Positions 16,026-24,707 of a stretch of DNA of 64,000 nt are shown in pieces; the stretch's first letter is position 1, and every line of letters begins with the position of its first letter. The DNA is taken from the NCBI RefSeq assembly GCF_003721595.1, contig NZ_RJJR01000011.1:1-64000 (forward strand), read 5' to 3'. Origin of the DNA: Hanamia caeni (lineage in GTDB: Bacteria > Bacteroidota > Bacteroidia > Chitinophagales > Chitinophagaceae). The notes below the pieces were generated by a model. It ran no database searches and had not been told where the DNA came from. It saw only the letters and a program-made list of their open reading frames with translations. The translations under genes were made by a program, and so were the position numbers.

Positions 16026-18131
16026 TTATTGTTTTACAAATTTCGCAAGGCTGCTGCCTTTTTCAGTAATCAGTTGAATAAGATAAGTGCCTTTTGCCAA
16101 TCCGCAGACATTGATATTTTGTAAACGGATAGCTTCTATTTTTCCAAAATCCTGCCTGTATAGCTCGTGGCCTTTTAGGTCAGAAATTTTAAGAGTAGCA
16201 GTTTTTGAGCTTGCTGTGCCAAACAAAATACTTAATTGTGTATGAACAGGATTAGGATAGGTTTTCAGGCTTAATGTTGGTGCATCCAATTTAACCGTCA
16301 GCACATTTGAATATTTTATATTGCCGTCAAGGTCGTTCAATTGAAGGCGGTAATAAAGCAGGTTGGAACCGGCTTCCAGATATTGATTGTCATTAAATCC
16401 ATAAGATTTTTCTGTTGTGCTGTTCACGGAAGCAGCTACTGTACCGATATCTGAAAAATTCAAGCCATCGGTGCTTCTTTGAATTCCAAAATCGCGGCTG
16501 TTAATTTCCGTTGCCGTTTTCCAGGTTAATTGAACTGCGTTTGGCTGAAGCATTGCCTTAAAATCCATTAGCTGAACAGGCAAAGGAGAAGCGGTGGCAT
16601 CAATCCGGTACAAATCCAATATATCTGATGAGGCGCCATTTCCGTTATCTGCGGTTCCAAATAACTTACTATTGAATACAAATTCAAAATCAGGATCCGA
16701 AGAGCCCGCGCCCGGATTAATATCCTGCACCATGTTAGCAGTTGTTCCGTTTGTAAACCAGGGCTCAGCGCCATGTGCGCCATCATTAGCTGTAAAATAC
16801 AGGCCCGTTTTGGTATAGAAATAATCATCTCCCACTCCGTAATTGGGCCCCCCTATCGCCTGCACCATTTTTGTTCCACCGGCGGTGCCGTCAGTCTTCC
16901 ATAGTTGCGTTCCATTAGTGCCATCATTAGCCGCAAAAAAGATGGAGCCATTAAATAAAGTGCCACGGTCATAAAAATCAAAAATACCAGCACCTTCCAG
17001 TAATTTGCTAAAATTAATCACCGGGAAAAGTACAGGATCTGCCCCTTCCTCGCCGGCATTGATGTCTTTAATCATTTGGGTGTTGGCCGCTGTGCCATCA
17101 GAAGACCACAGTTCAGTCCCTTTATCAGTAGCGGCTGTAAAAAGAAATTTTCCTTTTATAAAAACTGAATTAAATAATTGAGGAGTTGAACTGTTTGGTA
17201 TTCCTGAGCTGCTACCCGGAAAGATGTCGGCAACCATAGAGGCGGAATTGCCATCCGTGCTCCATAGCTCGGTGCCATGAGCCACATCCGTGCCGGCGAA
17301 GTAAATTTTCTTATTAAAAACCATTAAGCCAAAAGCGCCATATGCAAAAGAGGGAACATTAAACGAATGAATTAAAGAAGTATTTGTTCCATCGGTTTTC
17401 CAAAGATCCATTGAATAGGTGGCTGTCACCACGATGAATATTAGCTGGTTGCCAAGAGTAATAAATTGGAAAAAAGAAGTAGAGGCGTTGCCATCAGAAA
17501 TATCTTTCAACAATTTGGTGCCTGAAGAGGTTCCATTAGAAACCCAAAGTTCTTTACCGGAAGTTCCATTGTCTGCCACAAAATAAAGCAAGCCGTTACT
17601 GATTTGAAAATCAGCGCTATTTCTATCAAACGCACCCGGAATTCCGGGATTAATATCTTTTAATATAGATATAGTTCCGTTGGTGCCGCTAAGTTTATAA
17701 ATCTCCCTTCCAGAAGAAGATGAATCAGTAAAATACAGATCACCTTTGTATTGAATAAAATCGGCGGGCGAAGAACTTTTTGTTCCGGCTATAAAATCCT
17801 GCACCAATTTAGTGCCTGCCTGTGTTCCATCAGTTACCCAAAGCTCCGTTCCGTGAGTAGCATCCACACCCGCAAAATAGATTTTGTTATTTAAAATCCC
17901 ATTGCCAAGGTCCTGGTCAATTTTGACATTAAAGGCATATTGCTTAGTGCCTGTTCCTGACGTTCCATCGCTTGTCCAGAGCGTGCTGTCCACATCGCTG
18001 ACTAAGAAAATAGCACCATTAAAAATCGGGTAACCGCCCAGGCTATGATTATCATTTATGATAGTGGCCTGGGCATTGGCATGATGATAAAATGCAATAA
18101 ACAACAGCAACACGACGTAATTTTTTTTCAT
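16026..18131 (-). CDS. ELWxxDGT-repeat protein with type IX secretion sorting domain
   Basis: The 701-residue secreted protein starts with a signal peptide (MKKNYVVLLLFIAFYHHANAQ). Residues ~25-490 hold about ten beta-propeller-like units built on ELW.(T/S)DGT with partner segments such as KIYFAGVDATHGTELW and LFFTANDGAHGAEPWF. A ~90-residue segment after position 510 (LPVQLMDFKAMLQPNAVQLTWKTATEINSRDF) matches the domain that often precedes a sorting signal. The last ~75 residues (LKTYPNPV.. to ..KGTYLIQL..KFVKQ) are a type A T9SS C-terminal sorting domain. The protein is thus exported across the outer membrane and probably anchored or released; its ligand is unknown. Confidence 0.9.
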   Translation of the reverse strand: MKKNYVVLLLFIAFYHHANAQATIINDNHSLGGYPIFNGAIFLVSDVDSTLWTSDGTSGTGTKQYAFNVKIDQDLGNGILNNKIYFAGVDATHGTELWVTDGTQAGTKLVQDFIAGTKSSSPADFIQYKGDLYFTDSSSSGREIYKLSGTNGTISILKDINPGIPGAFDRNSADFQISNGLLYFVADNGTSGKELWVSNGTSSGTKLLKDISDGNASTSFFQFITLGNQLIFIVVTATYSMDLWKTDGTNTSLIHSFNVPSFAYGAFGLMVFNKKIYFAGTDVAHGTELWSTDGNSASMVADIFPGSSSGIPNSSTPQLFNSVFIKGKFLFTAATDKGTELWSSDGTAANTQMIKDINAGEEGADPVLFPVINFSKLLEGAGIFDFYDRGTLFNGSIFFAANDGTNGTQLWKTDGTAGGTKMVQAIGGPNYGVGDDYFYTKTGLYFTANDGAHGAEPWFTNGTTANMVQDINPGAGSSDPDFEFVFNSKLFGTADNGNGASSDILDLYRIDATASPLPVQLMDFKAMLQPNAVQLTWKTATEINSRDFGIQRSTDGLNFSDIGTVAASVNSTTEKSYGFNDNQYLEAGSNLLYYRLQLNDLDGNIKYSNVLTVKLDAPTLSLKTYPNPVHTQLSILFGTASSKTATLKISDLKGHELYRQDFGKIEAIRLQNINVCGLAKGTYLIQLITEKGSSLAKFVKQ

Positions 18132-18495
18132 TATGGCAAATTTTTAACTATTAACAAAAAAATATTTGAACATCAATATTTACCAGGGCCCGCCCGGAAA
18201 TATGCGGCATCAAAAAAAATTTTGCGCCATTTACAATCAATAAACTGATGTTGGATTTTAAACTTACCGTAAGATTAGCGGGAGATGGTTATGCAGGAAT
18301 TATTGGAAAAATAAAATTAGGAAATACCCTCAAATAAAAAAAAATTTATATTAATCTATTTGTACATTACAATCCATTAATAAAGTTTATTGGAATGAAA
18401 ATTGAAATCTTATGAAATAGTTAAAAGACCAGAATGTGGAATTTAAGAATTAACTTTTTTAACGGTTACACGTCTTATATATAAAATCAATAATC
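18132..18495. other. Divergent intergenic region, no gene seen
   Basis: This AT-rich 364-bp gap lies between two divergently transcribed genes and presumably carries both promoters. No open frame of merit, RNA gene or repeat was recognised. Confidence 0.5.
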
Positions 18496-19680
18496 ATGAA
18501 ATATCTATATACTATATTTTCAATTTCGGTTATAATACTGATGTCTTCCTGCTCGTCATCCAGGTATTATCAATCCGATACGGGCGAATATTACCAGGGA
18601 CAGCCTGAAACGACTTACCAGCAATTCTATAATGATTTAAGTCCTTACGGCGATTGGATAGATTACGGAAATTACGGCTATGCCTGGATTCCATCCATGG
18701 CCAACTTCAGGCCTTATTATACCAATGGGCACTGGGTATATACCAATTATGGATGGACCTGGGTTTCAAATTACTCGTGGGGATGGGCTCCTTTCCATTA
18801 TGGAAGATGGATGAATGATATGAGGTACGGATGGGTATGGATTCCCGGAACTGAATGGGCGCCTGCCTGGGTAACCTGGAGAGGCGGGGGAAGCTATTAC
18901 GGATGGGCGCCGCTAGGGCCTGGCATGGGCTTGAATAGCAGCTTTAGCTCCATTCCCTATAGCGACTGGACTTTTGTTCCGCAAAATTATATTACCAGCA
19001 GAAACATTCAGAATTACTACGTTAGCCGTTCAAGAAATGTGACGATAATTAATAACACCACAATTATTAATAACACAAACGCAGGCAGTGGAAGACCGCG
19101 TAGCGCAAACTATAATCCAGGGCCTCCGGTAAGAGAAATTGAACGCAACACCGGAACCAGGATAAGGCAATACAATTTAGAGACAGCAACTAAACCAGGA
19201 GAAACCCAGGTCGGAAATAATACAGTCAGGGTATTCCGGCCGGCTATAAGTTCCTCTTCCAGTGCGCCAACCACAAGGCCTGAGAGAAATGCAAACGGCG
19301 GGCAGCAAAGCCCATCTACTTCAGCGCCGATAAGGGAATTCCCTAAAAACCAAACGCCGCAAATTAGAAGGGATGAACCGCCTGTGAATCAAAACAGGCC
19401 TTCGATAGCTCCGCAGGAAAACAGGACTCCTTCGCGCACTTTCCCTGAAAGAAATACAGGTTCGCAGCCAGAGAACAATCCTCCGGCAACCAATGCGCCG
19501 ACCCGCGAAAGCAGACCTGCCATCACAAGGCCCCCGGAAAATAACACGTCAAACCAGGCTCCGGTCAGGAGTTTTCCTAACACGCAGAGTGCACCCAGCC
19601 AGGCTCCGGTAACAAGAGAGTCGAATTCATCTACACAGCAAAACAACCCGCCTGTAAACCGGCCGGTAAGAAGAATGTAA
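18496..19680 (+). CDS. DUF6600-type lipoprotein with aromatic repeats and Pro/Asn-rich tail
   Basis: The 394-residue protein has a lipoprotein signal (IILMSSC, cysteine at ~19). Residues ~40-165 are extraordinarily rich in Trp, Tyr and Gly and built from repeats such as LSPYGDWIDYGNYGYAWIP, NGHWVYTNYGWTWVS, GWAPFHYGRW and YGWVWIPGTEWAPAWV, which is the DUF6600 signature. The last 200 residues are low-complexity (Pro, Asn, Arg, Thr, Gln), probably disordered. DUF6600 proteins are envelope-associated and of unknown function. A strong terminator follows. Confidence 0.85.
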   Translation: MKYLYTIFSISVIILMSSCSSSRYYQSDTGEYYQGQPETTYQQFYNDLSPYGDWIDYGNYGYAWIPSMANFRPYYTNGHWVYTNYGWTWVSNYSWGWAPFHYGRWMNDMRYGWVWIPGTEWAPAWVTWRGGGSYYGWAPLGPGMGLNSSFSSIPYSDWTFVPQNYITSRNIQNYYVSRSRNVTIINNTTIINNTNAGSGRPRSANYNPGPPVREIERNTGTRIRQYNLETATKPGETQVGNNTVRVFRPAISSSSSAPTTRPERNANGGQQSPSTSAPIREFPKNQTPQIRRDEPPVNQNRPSIAPQENRTPSRTFPERNTGSQPENNPPATNAPTRESRPAITRPPENNTSNQAPVRSFPNTQSAPSQAPVTRESNSSTQQNNPPVNRPVRRM

Positions 19681-19715
19681 ACCATCAAAATCAAATAAGA
19701 TAACTTTTAATTGCC

Positions 19716-19748
19716 GGGTGATCCGATTGTCGGATCGCCCTTTTTTTT
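19716..19748 (+). terminator. Rho-independent terminator
   Basis: GGGTGATCCGA (19716-19726) pairs with TCGGATCGCCC (19730-19740) around a three-base loop, with one internal mismatch. It is followed by eight T residues. It lies 35 bp after the DUF6600 lipoprotein stop. Confidence 0.9.
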
Positions 19749-19778
19749 GAATAACCTGTTGCAGAATAAAAATGTGTC

Positions 19779-19796
19779 TTATTTATTTTTTTACTG
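19779..19796 (+). other. Recurrent 3'-flank motif, degenerate copy after the DUF6600 gene
   Basis: TTATTTATTTTTTTACTG resembles the recurrent motif but lies beyond the terminator, about 100 bp after the stop. It is the most distant and least certain member. Confidence 0.3.
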
Positions 19797-19850
19797 GAAA
19801 TAGAATCGTGTCCCAATGCCATCTGCAGAAATTCGTTTAAACTCGCCCGA

Positions 19851-19874
19851 TATTTTTGCGAAGCCCTACCTTTG
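19851..19874 (+). promoter_or_regulatory. tsaD promoter: two overlapping candidate -7 boxes
   Basis: TATTTTTG (19851-19858) and TACCTTTG (19867-19874) both fit the Bacteroidota -7 consensus TAnnTTTG. The tsaD ATG follows at 19881, only 6 bp after the second box, so initiation there would give an almost leaderless mRNA; the first box would give a short leader. No strong -33 TTTG is apparent. Confidence 0.5.
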
Positions 19875-19880
19875 CAAACT

Positions 19881-20894
19881 ATGATTACCATTCTTGCCAT
19901 TGAATCATCCTGCGACGAAACTGCCGCCTCGGTGTGCAGAGATAAACTTATTTTAAGCAACATAATTTCAAGCCAGAAAATCCATGAAAAATATGGTGGC
20001 GTAGTTCCTGAATTGGCTTCCAGGGCGCATCTTCAGGCGATTGTTCCTGTAGTGAATGAAGCGCTTAACGTAGCGGGGGTGCAATTAAAAGACATTGATG
20101 CTTTTGCTTTTACCCAATCACCGGGGCTCATCGGCGCGCTGCTCGTGGGGACGGAATTTGCGAAATCTCTTTCACTGGCGTTCGACAAACCCCTGATTGC
20201 GGTGCATCACATGCAGGCGCATGTTTTGGCAAATTTAATTCAGCCAAAAGAAAGTGAAAGTAAAATACCGTCTTTCCCATTTCTATGCCTTACGGTTAGC
20301 GGCGGCCACACGCAAATTGTCGTGTGTGCATCACCGTTAGAACAGAAAATTATCGGACAAACGTTAGATGATGCGGCGGGAGAAGCATTTGATAAATCTG
20401 CAAAAATTTTGGGACTACCCTATCCCGGCGGCCCGTTAATTGATAAATATGCTAAGATGGGCGACTCAACGAAATATCATTTTCCCGAGCCGAAAATAGA
20501 TAGATTGGATTTTAGCTTCAGCGGTTTAAAAACAGCGTTCTTATATTTTATCCGCGATGGCAAACTGGAAAATGAAAATTTTGTGGAAGAAAATATGAAT
20601 GACATTTGCGCCTCGTTGCAATCAAGAATTGTTTCCATTTTATTGAATAAATTAAAAAAGGCTTCGGAAGAAACCGGCATCCGTGATGTTTGTATTGCAG
20701 GCGGCGTAAGCGCTAACAGCGGCCTGCGGTCTGCGTTTGAAAAAATGGGCAAGGAGCTCGGATGGAAGACGTTCATTCCTAAGTTTGAGTATTGCACCGA
20801 TAACGCAGCAATGATTGCCATCACTGCGTACTACAAATATCTTAACTCGCAATTTGAAGATTTATCAGTAGTACCTTCAGCAAGAACAGCATAA
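19881..20894 (+). CDS. tsaD: tRNA N6-threonylcarbamoyladenosine transferase TsaD
   Basis: Transfers the threonylcarbamoyl group to A37 of ANN-decoding tRNAs, together with TsaB and TsaE. The ATG at 19881 gives 337 residues starting MITILAIESSCDETAASV, the canonical N-terminus; the TTG three codons upstream sits inside the promoter. The metal-binding HMQAH motif, the phosphate-binding TVSGGHTQIV block, DDAAGEAFDK and the C-terminal GGVSANSGLR and CTDNAAMIA segments are all present, so the enzyme appears complete. Universally conserved, cytoplasmic. Confidence 0.97.
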   Translation: MITILAIESSCDETAASVCRDKLILSNIISSQKIHEKYGGVVPELASRAHLQAIVPVVNEALNVAGVQLKDIDAFAFTQSPGLIGALLVGTEFAKSLSLAFDKPLIAVHHMQAHVLANLIQPKESESKIPSFPFLCLTVSGGHTQIVVCASPLEQKIIGQTLDDAAGEAFDKSAKILGLPYPGGPLIDKYAKMGDSTKYHFPEPKIDRLDFSFSGLKTAFLYFIRDGKLENENFVEENMNDICASLQSRIVSILLNKLKKASEETGIRDVCIAGGVSANSGLRSAFEKMGKELGWKTFIPKFEYCTDNAAMIAITAYYKYLNSQFEDLSVVPSARTA

Positions 20895-21002
20895 GCTAAT
20901 TACGCACAGTAAAAGAATCAATGTTCAATTTTTTTATTCCGTCTTTACCAGCAAGCTTTCTTATTTTTTATTTGAGGATTTCTTTTCAATAAATACAACC
21001 CC

Positions 21003-21719
21003 TTGCGCAATAATTATTTTCAATTCAAACAATTTACGATTCAGCAGGAAAAAAGCAGTATGAAAATCTGTACCGACTCCTGTTTGTTTGGCGCCTGGGT
21101 GGCGGAAAAAATGGAAAGAAAATTTATTGAACCCCAAAGCATCCTTGATATTGGGACAGGTACCGGGTTGTTAAGCCTGATGGCTGCACAAAAATGTGAG
21201 GCGAAAATAGATGCAATAGAAATTGATAAAGATTCTTATTTGCAGGCGAAAGGAAATTTTTCAGCAAGCAAATGGTCGCCGCGCCTGCAGATACTTCATG
21301 CGGATGCTACCATGCAAGTTGATGAGAAGAAATATGACCTTATAATTTGCAATCCGCCATTTTATGAAAACGATTTAACATCATCCGATAGAAGAAAAAA
21401 TATTGCAAAGCACCATGAGGCACTTACTTTAGAGGATTTGATTGCGATTATTCAAAACAAGCTCTCTGAAAATGGAGGCTTCGCGGTATTGCTTCCCTTC
21501 CATCGTGTTGAATACTTTAAACAACTCGCCACCAGGAATAATTTTTTTGTGGCAGATGAAGTACAGGTAAAGCAAACGCCGCAACACCCCTGCTTCCGCG
21601 GATTTTTATCTTTCACAGCGAAAAAAGTACCGCATATAATTCACGAATTAATTATTAAAGACAAAGAAGGAAAGTACACCGCGGAGTTTAATTATTTCTT
21701 ACAAGATTATTATTTATAA
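21003..21719 (+). CDS. tRNA1(Val) A37 N6-methyltransferase-like protein (TrmN6/YfiC)
   Basis: The 238-residue SAM-dependent methyltransferase has motif I LDIGTGTGLLSLM (about 48-60) and the N6-adenine motif NPPF. N-terminal text NNYFQFKQFTIQQEKSSMKICTDSCLFGAW is typical of the TrmN6 family. No ATG lies between the preceding in-frame stop (20973) and this text, so translation most likely starts at the TTG at 21003; the ATG at 21060 would delete conserved residues. Its last 6 bases overlap the convergent dehydrogenase gene. Confidence 0.88.
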   Translation: MRNNYFQFKQFTIQQEKSSMKICTDSCLFGAWVAEKMERKFIEPQSILDIGTGTGLLSLMAAQKCEAKIDAIEIDKDSYLQAKGNFSASKWSPRLQILHADATMQVDEKKYDLIICNPPFYENDLTSSDRRKNIAKHHEALTLEDLIAIIQNKLSENGGFAVLLPFHRVEYFKQLATRNNFFVADEVQVKQTPQHPCFRGFLSFTAKKVPHIIHELIIKDKEGKYTAEFNYFLQDYYL

Positions 21720-22913
21720 TCCCGCGTAGGCTTTCATGTAGGAAAAATTATCAGTAAGTTTTCCGCAGTTAGTTATGGTTGCATCTTCAATAATTTTTGA
21801 CCCTCCGCTTATAAGATCATCAAGAATAAATTTTATCAATTGTTCGCCAAAATATCTTGAAGCATCACGCGGCAATTCATTGGGTAAATTGCCCACCGCC
21901 ATCACATCCACCGAGCCATGCAAATAAGGAGCAGTGCGCGCTCCGCTGATTTTATCCACTCCATAAACAGGATCTTCCATGGTATTTTCACCCAGGTTGC
22001 AGGGGACAGAACCCAATTTATCATCCGAAATATCGGCGATAGTTTGAATCCTGAAATCCGGCTTTTTCATGTCGTCCATTTCAAACAAGCGCGGAACTTT
22101 ATCATACCAGTACACGCCATTCAGCAAAATATCGGTATCGGCAATGTAGTTGCTAAAAAGGCACCGGTAATATTCAGGATGCTCATGAAATTCTTTTCGT
22201 GTATACGTGCCCGTTAGTTTATTTACATAAAGATCTGCACCTTTTAAATGGACATACACCGGGTAAGTAAATTCAGTGGATTTAAATTCATCCGGGTCGG
22301 TTTCATGAATTTCCATCAGGTTCATAATTTCCAGTATGCCATGCGCCACCCGCCCGCTTCCCGTGACAGCCACTTTAATATTGGGAAGCTTTAAGCCAAA
22401 ATAAGTATGTATCAGTTCCTGGAAATTTTTCTTCTTATAAACCCTGTTAAGCGAAAAAGCGCCTGTGCGGTTTCCGTAGGCCATCATTCCATTATGAGCG
22501 CCTACCACACCGGCAAAAAAGCCAAAGCCTATCAGCCTTGTACCGTCTTCATGCTCCAGGCATTCATAATCTATCAGCGTAATTTCTTTTTTTATGATAG
22601 CCTGCAAAAGCTTTTGATTGTAAGATTGCAGCTTTCTTGTGTGAGAGAAAAAAAAATACGTTTTTCCAGCAATAAGCATATCCACGGGAACCTCTTTTAT
22701 TCCGAATAAAATATCACATTCATCCACGTCATCCTTTACTTCAATGCCCGCTTTTATATATTCATCATCAGTATAGCATCTTGTCGGTGAACGCTGCACC
22801 ACAACAGAAATACTTTTATTTTGCTGAATCCAGCGGCATTGAGCCGGCGTGAGCGCCACCCGGTTATCCGCAGGTATTTTTCCTTCTTTTATCAACCCGA
22901 TTGTCACCATCAA
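21714..22913 (-). CDS. Saccharopine dehydrogenase-like (AlaDH/PNT fold) oxidoreductase
   Basis: The 399-residue protein has an alanine dehydrogenase/PNT-type N-terminal domain (IGLIKEGKIPADNRVALTP, then RCYTDDEYIKAGIEV). Residues ~140-320 form a Rossmann NAD-binding domain with VAVTGSGRVAHGILEIM. The pattern resembles NAD-dependent saccharopine dehydrogenase (lysine-forming) and related Bacteroidota enzymes more than true alanine dehydrogenase, because the N-terminal lysine and arginine block occurs with GFFAGVVGAHNGM and a C-terminal FSYMKAYAGL. The exact substrate cannot be fixed from sequence. Confidence 0.78.
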   Translation of the reverse strand: MMVTIGLIKEGKIPADNRVALTPAQCRWIQQNKSISVVVQRSPTRCYTDDEYIKAGIEVKDDVDECDILFGIKEVPVDMLIAGKTYFFFSHTRKLQSYNQKLLQAIIKKEITLIDYECLEHEDGTRLIGFGFFAGVVGAHNGMMAYGNRTGAFSLNRVYKKKNFQELIHTYFGLKLPNIKVAVTGSGRVAHGILEIMNLMEIHETDPDEFKSTEFTYPVYVHLKGADLYVNKLTGTYTRKEFHEHPEYYRCLFSNYIADTDILLNGVYWYDKVPRLFEMDDMKKPDFRIQTIADISDDKLGSVPCNLGENTMEDPVYGVDKISGARTAPYLHGSVDVMAVGNLPNELPRDASRYFGEQLIKFILDDLISGGSKIIEDATITNCGKLTDNFSYMKAYAGL

Positions 22914-23105
22914 TTATAGGTTCAGAAAGGCAATTTACAATTTCTGTGATTTAGGCGATTGGCGGTTTCTTAAAAAGCAGTAAAAAAGGTTTTACGACCT
23001 ATTTTTATTTTGCGAAAACGAAAAAAATAGTCAACCGGATTTTGGACAGATTGGACGGAATGCGTAATATTGCCTCCCGAAATAAAAAGGCAAAAGACCT
23101 GGAAA

Positions 23106-23189
23106 GCCCGGGTGGCGGAATTGGTAGACGCAGCAGACTCAAAATCTGCCATTCGCAAGGATGTGCTGGTTCGATTCCAGTCCCGGGCA
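23106..23189 (+). tRNA. tRNA-Leu (anticodon CAA)
   Basis: The acceptor arms GCCCGGG (23106-23112) and CCCGGGC (23182-23188) pair perfectly, with discriminator A at 23189. The anticodon stem GCAGA/TCTGC encloses the loop CTCAAAA, giving anticodon CAA (UUG codons). The T-arm reads GGTTCGATTCC. A long variable arm, as in type II tRNAs, is present. CCA is not encoded. Length 84. Confidence 0.95.
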
Positions 23190-23199
23190 CAACGAAAGA

Positions 23200-23240
23200 G
23201 GCCGTCTCAAATAAGCTTGAGACGGTCTTCTTATTTCAGT
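23200..23240 (+). terminator. Terminator after tRNA-Leu
   Basis: CCGTCTCAA (23202-23210) and TTGAGACGG (23216-23224) form a 9-bp stem with a short loop, followed by TCTTCTTATTT. It begins about 11 bp after the tRNA and probably ends its transcript. The remaining bases up to 23437 show no gene; a TAACTTTG box near 23264 has nothing obvious behind it. Confidence 0.75.
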
Positions 23241-23437
23241 TTGTCCGCTAAATGCTATCCTTTAACTTTGATAACCGGGTGCTTAATAAACAACTTTTTA
23301 TCATTCTTTTACGTCGCCACAATCTCTGTTAGATAAAATTCTGCCGATTCTTTCTGCTGAATGAAAAGATTACCAGGTCTCGGATGCCTTGGCCAATTGC
23401 ATTTGCTTTTTATTTTTTTAAAATGTTCAATTGAATG

Positions 23438-24568
23438 TTATTTATAAACTTTCTCAAAACTTAAGTTTTTCTGAAAAAGAATACCCGGTTGGTTAGAAAA
23501 TTTTTTAAAATCCTTTTCAGAAATCTGACCCTTATACGGCACATAAAAATCTACATCGCCTGCTTTATTAAAACCCGCATTTCTCCAGGCTAACGCATAA
23601 GAAATTTTGTGATGGCTGAGGGCTTTGTAAAATACATTTGTCCACCAGGTGCTATCAGGAACCTGTGCATAGCCGAATTCAGTAAGAGCGGGAATTTTCT
23701 TTTTTTCAGCAGCAATATTTTCAAGCATGGTCAGCATGTGATCCATATCTTTTACAAACTGCGCATTTCCTGTAGCGCCACCTTCGCGCTGATAAATATC
23801 AAAGCCAATAACATCCACCCATTTATCACCGGGATATTTTAATAAATAGTCTTCTTTGGAATTAAACCGATCAGTATTATAGGCGTACAAACATTGATGA
23901 ATATTTTTTGTATCTCTTAAATAAGAAACCGTAAACCGCCAAAGCTGTTTAAATTCCTCAGGGGTACAATGATTGCCGCCCCACCAAAACCAGTTGCCAT
24001 TCAATTCATGATAAAGACGTAGTATAACGGGGATGGGCACACTATTTTCATCTTTCAGATTTGCAATAAAACCGCCCACTTTATCCAGCCAGCTTTTATA
24101 CAAATCATTCTTTTCGCCGCCTGGTAAAATTGATGCAACGGTTCCCGGTGCGGAATCCCATGCGGTTTTGCCGGTTAAGGGATTATTTAAATGCCAGCTT
24201 AAAGTTATAACACCACCACGTTTGTAAATAGTTCGTATATAATTTCGCATCGAATCAAAAGGAACGCTGTCAATATTCACCTCGTGATCCAATTCTAATC
24301 TTCCTAATTCAAATCCATACACAGCAGGATAATCGCCCGTTACTTCTTTCACGTCACTTTTTCCGGGAACATATTTCCATCCAACTCCATAGGCAAGATC
24401 ATCCTGGTGACCAAACATGATTCCCTTATTTTTCAATTTCATTAAATTAAAAAACAGGTTTTTTGTTTCTTTACCGGCAAGAGAATCAATAGGATTTTGT
24501 GCTTGCAAACAAAGACCGTCAAGAATTAAAAAGCCAACGATAAACAGGATCGAAAAAGTTTTTTTCAT
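23438..24568 (-). CDS. GH26 endo-beta-1,4-mannanase, secreted
   Basis: The 376-residue glycoside hydrolase family 26 enzyme hydrolyses internal beta-1,4-mannosidic bonds with retention. The ATG at 24568 begins a signal peptide (MKKTFSILFIVGFLILDGLCLQAQ); the longer frame from 24643 adds 25 unlikely residues. GH26 hallmarks are FGHQDDLAYG near 52-61, SWHLNNP at ~124-130, the acid/base E188 (RLYHELNGNWFWWG) and the nucleophile E297 (LTEFGYAQ). Last gene of a SusC/SusD operon, and the only hydrolase in it, so it sets the likely substrate of the locus as beta-mannan, glucomannan or galactomannan. Confidence 0.93.
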   Translation of the reverse strand: MKKTFSILFIVGFLILDGLCLQAQNPIDSLAGKETKNLFFNLMKLKNKGIMFGHQDDLAYGVGWKYVPGKSDVKEVTGDYPAVYGFELGRLELDHEVNIDSVPFDSMRNYIRTIYKRGGVITLSWHLNNPLTGKTAWDSAPGTVASILPGGEKNDLYKSWLDKVGGFIANLKDENSVPIPVILRLYHELNGNWFWWGGNHCTPEEFKQLWRFTVSYLRDTKNIHQCLYAYNTDRFNSKEDYLLKYPGDKWVDVIGFDIYQREGGATGNAQFVKDMDHMLTMLENIAAEKKKIPALTEFGYAQVPDSTWWTNVFYKALSHHKISYALAWRNAGFNKAGDVDFYVPYKGQISEKDFKKFSNQPGILFQKNLSFEKVYK

Positions 24569-24707
24569 GTCGAAGTTCTTCCTAAGTGATGGTAAATAAA
24601 ACCTTCGGAAGTTTTGCCGAATCAGGTTTATCATATTTCTCAATCCCTTTTATGACTATCACGCTTAATGACGGTGAAACAAAAATACCGGGAGATCCTT
24701 ATGGTCA

